Source of the DNA: Taudactylus pleione
Lineage: Eukaryota > Chordata > Amphibia > Anura > Myobatrachidae
NCBI GenBank assembly: GCA_031769625.1
Contig: JAUIMM010000115.1
Coordinates: forward strand, 15,856,501-15,920,500
Direction of reading: 5' to 3'
Length of the DNA: 64,000 bases
In this document: piece after piece, positions 56,529 through 64,000 of the stretch
Layout: the number at the start of each line of letters is the position of its first letter
Position numbering within the stretch: the first letter of the stretch is position 1
The notes under the pieces: model-generated
The model's input: only the letters and a program-made list of their open reading frames with translations
What the model was told of the DNA's origin: nothing
Databases searched by the model: none
Translations under genes and position numbers: made by a program

Positions 56529-56925
56529 GGGCCTGATTCAGCATGGATTGCAATCGCAACAGCATACACAGATCGGTAGATGGTGCATACTGCGCTTGAG
56601 TATGCACTGCAGTGTGCGTGCACAGGTTAGCATTGCGATTGGACTGCGATCACGCACGCAGATAGAAAGCCATCACAGAGTGAGTGATGGGACATCAGCG
56701 TTTGGGGATGGTGATGGGGGAGTGGTTGCAGAAACACAGGCGTGCCTATCCATTTGAACGCCGTTACATGGGCATGCATTCTGTAAGGCGCTGCTTCCCG
56801 GCAGGTTGCACAAGCATATTTAAAATGGCACCAGGAGTCAGTGTAAAGCCTGGCGTGCTTAACACTGACTCCGGGTGCCATTTAAAATATTCAAATGCTA
56901 CCCGCCGAGAGGCAGCGGCTTACAG
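56529..56925. mobile_element. MITE left end joined to a 60-bp-arm hairpin
   Basis: The left end GGGCCTGATTCAGC follows TATA. 56700-56770 shares GGCGTGCCTATCCATTTGAA-type words with the MITEs at 19508 and 59799. No right inverted end is present before 57083. 56783-56844 pairs with 56861-56925 (for example CTGCTTCCCGGC / GCCGAGAGGCAG and GGAGTCAGTGT / ACACTGACTCC). Confidence 0.55.
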
Positions 56926-57082
56926 AAGCCGCTGTTTCATAAATTCTCCTTAGGGTAAAAATTACTAAGCCTCAGTTTGGTTGACTTGGTGTTATTCTGC
57001 AATATCCCATAGATTTTGCAATTCAGAAATTTACTAAAGGCAAAACCAATGGCATATCTGACTTTAGATAGCAAGAGACTAT

Positions 57083-57631
57083 GGCCCTCATTCAGAGCCG
57101 TATGCTCTGAGCAGAGCGCACGCTCTGAATGAGGGCCGTCCTCCATAATTATGGAGCGTCCTCCTGGACGCTCGTATAGCTGTGGGTCACCACCCACAGC
57201 CTATACGAGCGTGCAGTTTGATGGCCGCGATGGTCTTGACCATCGCGACCATCGCCACTGCGAGCCGGAGCCTGCGGTTGAGTTTTTCAACCGCAAGGCC
57301 CGGAATGAATTTGGCTCTATCAGAGCCAAAATCACTCCCACTGACATCACTAGTGATGTCAGTGGGCCGGCTTCTGACGGTAGGCGTTCCCTTGGGAACG
57401 CACCCGTCAGGGAGGCACGCCCCCGGCACGCCCACCAAAGGGGGCGTGCTGTCAATCAACATCGACAGCACGCCCCCTTTGATCAGACACAACGAGCGAA
57501 GGAAAGTCCTTCGCTCGTCGCGTCTGGCGCATGCGCACGACGGAGCTCCCGCCGTCGTGCGCATGCGCAGTGCACAACATCGACCCACTTGCGAGCGGAC
57601 AGCCGCTTGCGAGTGGGTCTGAATCAGGCCC
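57083..57631. mobile_element. Multi-hairpin MITE, best-preserved copy, TSD TAT
   Basis: The ends GGCCCTCATTCAGAG and TCTGAATCAGGCCC are flanked by TAT (57080-57082, 57632-57634). The orientation is opposite to 7496-8039. Nearly the entire 549 bp is tiled by perfect or near-perfect hairpins, for example 57169-57211, 57220-57253, 57274-57294, 57310-57330, 57337-57366, 57438-57480, 57493-57517, 57528-57568 and 57585-57615. Confidence 0.9.
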
Positions 57632-57669
57632 TATATTAGACCATTGTATAAAACATCAAAAACTTTTCA

Positions 57670-58070
57670 TAGACAGGAATACAAATACCGGATTTACTAA
57701 GCATCATGTTAGTAAACCCGATAGAAGCTGCAAAAACATCACAGCAGAATAAGAAAAAAATAGACTGGGCTGTGAGTGGCGTGTTTGCATGAAGCACTGC
57801 ACAGATCAGTATAATCTGTGCAAGCTTTGTTGTATAAAATGGTAAATAAATGGTAAATATATTTTTTTTAAATGCGTGGTGTCCCCTCCCTAAGCAATAA
57901 CCAGCCTCGGACCTCTTCCCCGGTCTGATAATGGAAAACCGGAATGAAAACTGGGGTAGGACACCCAAATTTGCCAGTAACCAGCACCAGGCTGAACCAG
58001 CTGGGGGGCTTACACTAAAGCAGGGAGACACACAGCATGAGGTCCCCCTGCCATAACATAAACCAGCCTC
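57670..58070. mobile_element. Partial fold-back element copy
   Basis: CCGGATTTACTAAGCATC near 57688, the hairpin GCACTGCACAGATCAGTATAATCTGTGC near 57797-57823, and AACCAGCCTCGGACC / GCACCAGGCTG segments parallel the elements at 33780 and 49590. Outer ends are not defined. Confidence 0.4.
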
Positions 58071-58559
58071 AAATTGGTCAGCCCAGGCCTATTCTCAAAA
58101 TATAAAACATATTTGTAGCCATAACTTTACAACAGTCTGTGTCCATTATCAGGGGCAGATTGGGCCACTGGAACAGTGCAAATGTTCCCACTTTGCCGGT
58201 CCCATATTCCTCTCTGCCGGACCAACCTACAGTGCCAGGTGGGCTGGCTTACACTGCCGGCCAGGCTGGCTTACTCTGCTAGCCAGGTTGTCTCACATCA
58301 ACATGCCTGACCAGCTCACATTAGCCAACTGCCACACTTACTGGATTTGCATTCCACTGTGTAACACAAACCGGAAGCTGTCATATGCTCTGGCTATTGA
58401 GCAGTTCCGGGTTCCGCTAGCTGGGAGCAGTGGCATATTGTGCAGGGCCGGCTTGATTCGCTAATTGTACCTGTAGCCTGGCCTGGGTAGTTCACATTGC
58501 CGCACATCATTCCCCGCACGTACAGTACACAGTCCCTGATAGAGGCAGGCTGCGGTGAT
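58071..58559. other. Non-coding stretch with a possible hAT-like end
   Basis: CAGGGGCAGATTGGGCC near 58151 resembles a CAGGGGC-type terminus. Repeated GGCTGGCTTACACTGCC words follow. No gene seen. Confidence 0.4.
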
Positions 58560-59360
58560 GAGATGAGTGGCTGAGCCGAGAACAGTGATTTTAGGATGGG
58601 CTGAGGAAGATGAGGAGGGGCTGAGGAAGGTGATGAGGGGATGAGGAAGGTGTGGAGGTGTTAAGGATGGTGATAAGAGGCTACAGTATGTGAAATGGGG
58701 CTGAGAATGTTGATGAGGGGCTGAGGAAGGTGATGAGGGGCTGTGGGCTGAGGAAGGTGATGAGGGGCTGTGGACTGAGGAAGGTGATGAGGGGCTGTCG
58801 GCTGAGGATGGTGCTGAGGGGCTAAGTATTGTGATGAGGGCTGAGGATGGTGATGAGGGGCTGTGAATGTTGGTGAGGGGCTGTGAATGTTGGTGAGGGG
58901 TTGAGGATGGAGATGAAGGGCTGAGGTTAATGCTAAGGGGCTGGTGAAGGGTTAAGGGGAAGAGGGTGGTGATGAAGGGATGTGGATGGTGATGAGGAGC
59001 TGAGGATGGTGGTGAGGGGCTGGGGATGGTGATGAGGGCTGAGGATGGTTATGAGGAGCTGAGGGTGGTAATGAGGGCCTGATGGGCAGATAATGATGTT
59101 GAGGGGCAGTGGATGGAGCTGACGGGCAAAGAATGGGGGGGTGGTTTGACAGGTAGAGGATAGTGTTGAGAGGCAGAGGATAGTATTGAGTGTCAGAGGA
59201 TGATGTTGAGTTTCAGAGGATGGTGGTGAGCGGCTGGGGTCTGAGGAAGGTAATGAGGGGCTGAAGATAGTGCTGAAGGGCAGAGGAGATGAGGGCAGAG
59301 GATTGTGATGAGGGGCTGAGGTGACGAGGGCTGAGGACAGTGATGAAGTGCTGAGCACCT
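58560..59360. repeat. GATGAGGGGCTGAGGAAGGT minisatellite
   Basis: Dozens of degenerate units of about 18-24 bp built on GGTGATGAGGGGCTGAGGAT. The 181-codon minus-strand Pro/Ser/His-rich frame over this block is a by-product of the repeat. Confidence 0.88.
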
Positions 59361-59559
59361 GGATGAGTGAGGAAGCGGGACCAAGTTTCATCCCTCTGGT
59401 CTGGTCGTGACACTCACTGGTCTGGAATTTCTGGAGCAATTGGAGGCACTCACTGGTCTCGAGGCTGGTCTTCTGCAATTAGCTCCCCAGCTATTTGTGA
59501 CAGCCTAGCAGGTGAAATCAGAGTCTTTTGTAGGGGACTGGGGGGAATTGATGTTTGTT

Positions 59560-59745
59560 TAATTCAATTTTTTTTCCTGTGTGGGCAATCATTGAATCAA
59601 TGTGTTTAATTTTTTGCTGTGAAGGCCAATGTGTGTGGTTTTTTTTTCCGTGGGGGCCAATAATTATTTTCCTGTCGGGGGCCAATGTGTTTTATTTTTT
59701 TCCTGTGGGGGCCAATGTTTTTTTTCTTGTGCAATGGTTATCATC
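59560..59745. repeat. Short tandem repeat TTTTCCTGTGGGGGCCAATG
   Basis: About five units of 30-40 bp with poly-T spacers of variable length. Confidence 0.75.
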
Positions 59746-59798
59746 TGTACATGCAACTGAGTTGCACTGTGCATGCGTCTTGATGGCGTTTGAACAGA

Positions 59799-60327
59799 GG
59801 GCCTGATTCACTATGGTATGCAATATTGCGTGCGCACGCAGTTCAACTGCGATAGTATGCTAATCCATTGCAATCGCAATGCAAACTCAGCACTACATAA
59901 GGATGCCCACTTTACATTGCACACATCCGTAATACATAGCAGAATAGCGAAACCATCGGTACAATCGAGTACTATCGCAGCCTCACTTGCACAAACTCTT
60001 ACCTTGCTTTGAAATTGCTAACAACCACGCATGCTATGAGACCTCAGACTGTATATGGCATCGCTCTGGATAATTTATGCACGCCCCTGCAATTGCATTT
60101 GAATGTACTGGCACATCTGCATTTCCCCCGAACACCCCCCGTCACCACCCACAAACGGCTCTTCCTGTCAATCACTCTGCGGTGGGTTTGTGTAGCCTCT
60201 GCGATCACAGTTATGATCGCAATAACTAGTTTATGCATGTGCACTGCGATGCATAAGCATGCGCAGTACGCAACAATCGGCTGATTGTGCGCATATTAGC
60301 CACTGCATTCCTTGCTGAATCAGGCCC
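59799..60327. mobile_element. MITE (GGGCCTGATTCAC ends), TSD AGA
   Basis: The ends GGGCCTGATTCAC and TGCTGAATCAGGCCC are flanked by AGA (59796-59798, 60328-60330). The interior resembles the 19508-20002 subfamily (CACCACCC, CCTGTCAATCACT and GCATGCGCAGTA words). No coding capacity. Confidence 0.85.
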
Positions 60328-60330
60328 AGA

Positions 60331-62715
60331 GTGGCAGTACAGATTTAGACACACGCGCCAAGTAGTTTAGAGTATTAGATATGTATTGGTTGTTCCTATG
60401 GAGTTACAGGAGGTTGGCAAATTAGACAGATGTAACTTAGCATGGGTGTGTTATTGAAGTGACAAGGGCGTGTTTCTGAAAGTGGTTGTGTAGAAAGATC
60501 CTACATTGCTCACATTGGAGGTTATAAGGATGATCTGCACCTAGCATAGGGCTGGTGAAAGTTTCAATGGTGCAACCGATGGTGGCATCTACAGACGCAC
60601 AAAGCATGATTGCAGCATCTGTAGACACTGACAGTGGGCATCTCAGTCCTTGCATATTCGGAGGATTGGATGTACCCCAGGGAAGGGCATTGTAACGGCA
60701 TTAGCATAAAGTCGCAGACGCCACTGCAGCAAATCAATTAAGGAAGGCAGCAACTATGTCCAATTGAAAGTCAATTCCTATGAGGAGGGATCCCGTCCCC
60801 ATTGACAGACCCTGCCCTCATTAAGGCTGCTTCCATAAACTTCCTGAGCTGGTTTTCCATCCCAATATGCCCCTGCCATTATGACTTTATCATTATCCTT
60901 CAGCCACTGCCTGAGGAAGCAGCAGGTTGCCAAGAAACACGTCACATTTAACAGTGAAATTATTCATTATTTCATTTATTATTTTTATGGTTTATATTTT
61001 GTTTTGACAATATATCTTTAAATAAAATCAATTTATTACACCCATTCATTACTGAAGAGTAATAAGGTCTGATCCATTTTTTATGTTCCATTCGAACACC
61101 CCCAAAACGTATTTTCGTATTGGGGGCGAAAAAGTATAAAGTTGGGGGACAAACATAAAAACTAGCGAAATAGACTCCAGGGGGGTTCCCAAGTATGCAC
61201 CATGTGATTTTTTACTTTGCAGGTGTTTGCGGCACGTGGTTTTTCCATGATTTTTAAAACTTCACTTTAGCAACTTTTAAAGATGCTAGCCCCCATTTTC
61301 AGGTACCCCAAATTTGCTAGGACTAGTTATTTTGAAGAAAAAATATTGCTAAATGCTATTCTTCACCCCATATGCAAATACGCTAAATAGTACCTATTGA
61401 GACCATTTAAGTACCCCAAATACCTTCAGCTGGGATATTTGGGGGTATCCAAAGTGATCCCCCATGTCAGTGCATCTTTTGGGGGTGTCAGGCTGATTTC
61501 CCCAAATCTGACAGGACTTTTCGGCGATCTATGTTTCACCGGGACATGTTCTTGCGTCCTTTGCAATTGAATAGGGTAAATCGCGGGGATGAGCGCAATA
61601 CTTTCCGGAGACAAAACTGGCGATGATGGCGAAAAGTCCAGCATGGGATAAGTCCGGGACTTTTCGCAGGCAATTGAATACGGGCCATAATCTTCTTGAA
61701 ATACAGTGAATCTAAAATTATTGAAAAAAAGGAAGAAAATAATGTCCAGTTCATTGAGACACATCACACTATTTTTTGGTCAGCTAAACCTGCTCTCACA
61801 ATACTGTGTCTGCCTTCATACACAATATACTGTACAATGCAGTACTGTGCAGATAGATACAGTACGCTTGTGAAAAACAATTGTAAGTAAGTTCAGTTTA
61901 CTTTAAGTTCAAACAAACATACTGGATGAGCCCGTTTTGCAGTTTGAAGTTGCTAGTGTTTGACAACATAACATACACAGGAGCCTGTATTGCAGATTGC
62001 TTGCTATTTTCTGACTCTCACAGACACACATATTAAAGATGCCTGCTTTCTTTTTCAACCTTCCCACCCTTCCTACTCACTCCAACAACCTACAACTCTC
62101 TCTAATGGAGACTATTGCAGCACAGCTACAGCCCACAACCCTCTCCATGCACTCTACTGTGAGAAATGGCACCCAAAATGATGAGGGTGGAGCTAGTGCC
62201 AGTTTAATGACCACATGGACTTTTAGCTGAAATTTATGAAGGACCTATTGTGTGTTGCTTCAGGGGGTGTGACAATCACTGTGACAGTGTGACTAGCGAT
62301 GTGGGGGCGTAATCAGTGTGGTGTGGTCTACACAGGGGGTCTGGCCTGTGCCATGGGTGTGGCTATCTCCATGCAGAGTGGAGCTAGAAACCTACCTCTC
62401 AATCACTATTTAATGGAGCTATAACAAGATGTTCATATTATTTCAACTTAGTCAAAACCCTTTTTCCATTTAGGATTCTATTATATGTTTTATATTGTAG
62501 TTACACGTGTATTCATATATATTTTATACTGCTGCTCATGAATGCTGCTAAGAATATGTGTGTATTAGGTGATATGTGATTCATTATTTAGTAATAAATT
62601 ACCACTGTTGCAATTTATTATGAAGACATTCCTCTATCTATTGTTGATATTAAAATGATCCTCTATATACCCCTGCCTGTACCTTCTAAAATCCTTCCTA
62701 TAAACCTCTAAGGAT
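60331..62715. other. Mostly non-coding DNA with one possible MITE-like block
   Basis: 61080-61686 repeats paired words such as AATACCTTCAGCTGGGATATT and GTCCGGGACTTTTCGC and ends CAATTGAATACGGGCC, which looks like a transposon terminus. A matching left end is not evident. Elsewhere only short frames without motifs occur. Confidence 0.35.
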
Positions 62716-62719
62716 GATG

Positions 62720-63936
62720 CTAATTTGCGTACGCAGTCACACAATAAATAGAGACTCCAGACTCAGAACATGTGGTTCCGAAGCACAAAGTATTATTCAA
62801 GTAAAAGTACAGTCAGTTACACGCTATGATCTGTGTACAATAAGCGCAAATAAATACAATGAGAGAGACAGAGAGAGAGACAGAGAGACAGAGAGAGACA
62901 CACAGAGAGAGAGAGAGGCACACATAGAGAGAGGCACACACACAGAGAGAGGCACAGAGAGAGAGAGAGAGGCACACACAGAGAGAGAGGCACACACACA
63001 CAGAGAGAGAGGCACACACACAGAGAGAGAGGCACACACAGAGAGAGATAGAGGCACAGAGAGAGAGAGGCACAAACACAGAGAGAGAAGCACACAGAGA
63101 GAGAGAGAGAGAGGAACACACACAGAGAGAGAGGCACACACACAGAGAGAGGCACAAAGAGAGAGAGAGGCACACACAGAGAGAGAGAGGCACACACAGA
63201 GAGAGAGGCACACAGAGAGAGAGAGAGACGCACACACACAGAGAGAGAGGCACACATACATAGAGAGAGGCACACAGAGAGAGAGAGAGGCACACACACA
63301 CAGAGAGAGGCACACAGAGAGAGAGAGAGGCACACAGAGAGAGAGAGAGAGAGAGAGGCACACACACACACACAGAGAGAGGCACAGAGAGAGAGAGAGA
63401 GGCACACAGAGAGAGAGGCACACACAGAGAGAGAGAGGCACACACAGAGAGAGAGGCACACAGAAAGAGAGAGGCACACACAGAGAGAGAGAGAGAGGCA
63501 CACACACACAGAGAGAGAGGCACACAGAGAGAGAGAGAGAGGTACACACAGAGAGAGAGAGAGGCACACACACAGAGATAGAGAGACACAGAGAGAGAGA
63601 GAGAGAGAGAGACACAACTTAGGTGCAAAAGGAATTTATACAGACCCCAAGTACAGTATACATACGCAGGCGCTTCCGGACCCGTAGATAGGCATCAGCA
63701 AGAGACCCTTAGTCATACAGCGTTCAGCATGAAGACTGAAGACCAGCATTCATGCACTCATATTTATACCCCCCCAGAATAAACAAGACAATAGGGAAGT
63801 CTGTTGCTGATATCATTGGTTCCCAGAGGAGAAGCATATGTTACAGCACATTTAACAGGCTGGTTCAAACAGACTCTCCCTGCCTCTAACAGCTGGGGAT
63901 CTTTCTAATCACGCCCTCTATAACATCCTAACAGTT
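62720..63936 (-). repeat. LTR-like region, minus strand, containing a microsatellite
   Basis: Reading leftward from 63936 gives TGTTAGGATGTTATAGAGGG, then a TATA box in GGGGGTATAAATATGAGTGC (about 63770-63755), then a transcript-leader-like stretch and the microsatellite. This resembles an LTR U3-R-U5 order, but no partner LTR or flanking duplication is in the window. Alternative: an unrelated promoter-like repeat. Confidence 0.4.
62855..63612. repeat. (GAGA)n/(CACA)n compound microsatellite
   Basis: Imperfect AGAGAGAGGCACACACA units over about 750 bp. Frames of more than 260 codons on both strands (Arg/Glu/Thr/His-rich or Leu/Ser/Cys-rich) are repeat artefacts. Confidence 0.97.
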
Positions 63937-64000
63937 GTTCATGAAATAAAACATTTTGTTGCTTGTAGGTTCTGTGATCCATAACTTGAGAATGCACGAT

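Noticed and set aside
57151..57639. Overlapping plus and minus ORFs of up to 162 codons
   Set aside because: Located within the multi-hairpin MITE; mirrored coding potential is expected from palindromes.
58933..59478. 181-codon Pro/Ser-rich minus-strand ORF
   Set aside because: By-product of the GATGAGGGGCTGAGG minisatellite.
62714..63628. Open frames of 263-302 codons on both strands
   Set aside because: They lie entirely on a GAGA/CACA microsatellite; composition is dictated by the repeat and mirrored on the other strand.
1..64000. Bacterial or phage features, CRISPR arrays, operons
   Set aside because: Introns, AATAAA signals, vertebrate-type LTR and hAT elements, and the absence of ribosome-binding-site-linked gene strings rule out a prokaryotic origin; the regular repeats are minisatellites without spacers.

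Overview
The window looks like repeat-dense vertebrate nuclear DNA, most likely from an amphibian (probably a frog). This is inferred from the mix of elements: chromodomain-type Ty3/gypsy retrotransposons, a Penelope-like element with a GIY-YIG endonuclease, a two-gene PIF/Harbinger transposon with spliceosomal introns, several hAT elements, an integrase-type DNA transposon, and many MITEs ending in GGGCCTGATTCA. I see no host protein exon, rRNA, tRNA gene or CRISPR array that I can support. Nearly all coding capacity is transposon-derived and most of it is decayed.

Layout. 1-5605: Ty3/gypsy copy 1 (+), its 5' LTR cut by the window edge. 5606-6720: a decayed mobile-element ORF split by a small repeat element. 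7496-8981: two MITEs. 9121-20240: Ty3/gypsy copy 2 (-) with minisatellite-bearing LTR pieces; one LTR copy holds a four-level nest (LTR > MITE > hAT > Penelope-like element with 720-bp inverted arms). 20560-25489: MITE end, an LTR-like stretch, a decayed SINE and AT-rich DNA. 25490-29350: a nearly intact PIF/Harbinger with transposase (+) and Myb-like protein (-). 30280-32320: an unidentified minus-strand coding relic split by a hAT-type element with a perfect 8-bp duplication. 32736-35254: MITEs and fold-backs. 36942-44023: Ty3/gypsy copy 3 (-), complete with two LTRs and a 5-bp duplication, carrying three later insertions. 44270-45942: small elements. 46382-56293: a composite hAT of almost 10 kb, containing an integrase-type transposon that also carries a SAM/HECT-like gene, and a second hAT of its own family. 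56529-60327: MITEs and minisatellites. 62720-64000: a microsatellite inside an LTR-like promoter region.

How the genes work together: the only set that looks close to functional is the PIF/Harbinger pair. Its transposase has the complete D-D-E triad, and its Myb-like partner normally binds the element ends and helps carry the transposase into the nucleus. A single in-frame TGA lies upstream of the assigned start. The gypsy, hAT, Penelope-like and integrase-type copies all carry stops, frameshifts, deletions or catalytic substitutions.

All calls rest on reading the sequence and on recalled family motifs. No database search was run, so family names are tentative where stated.
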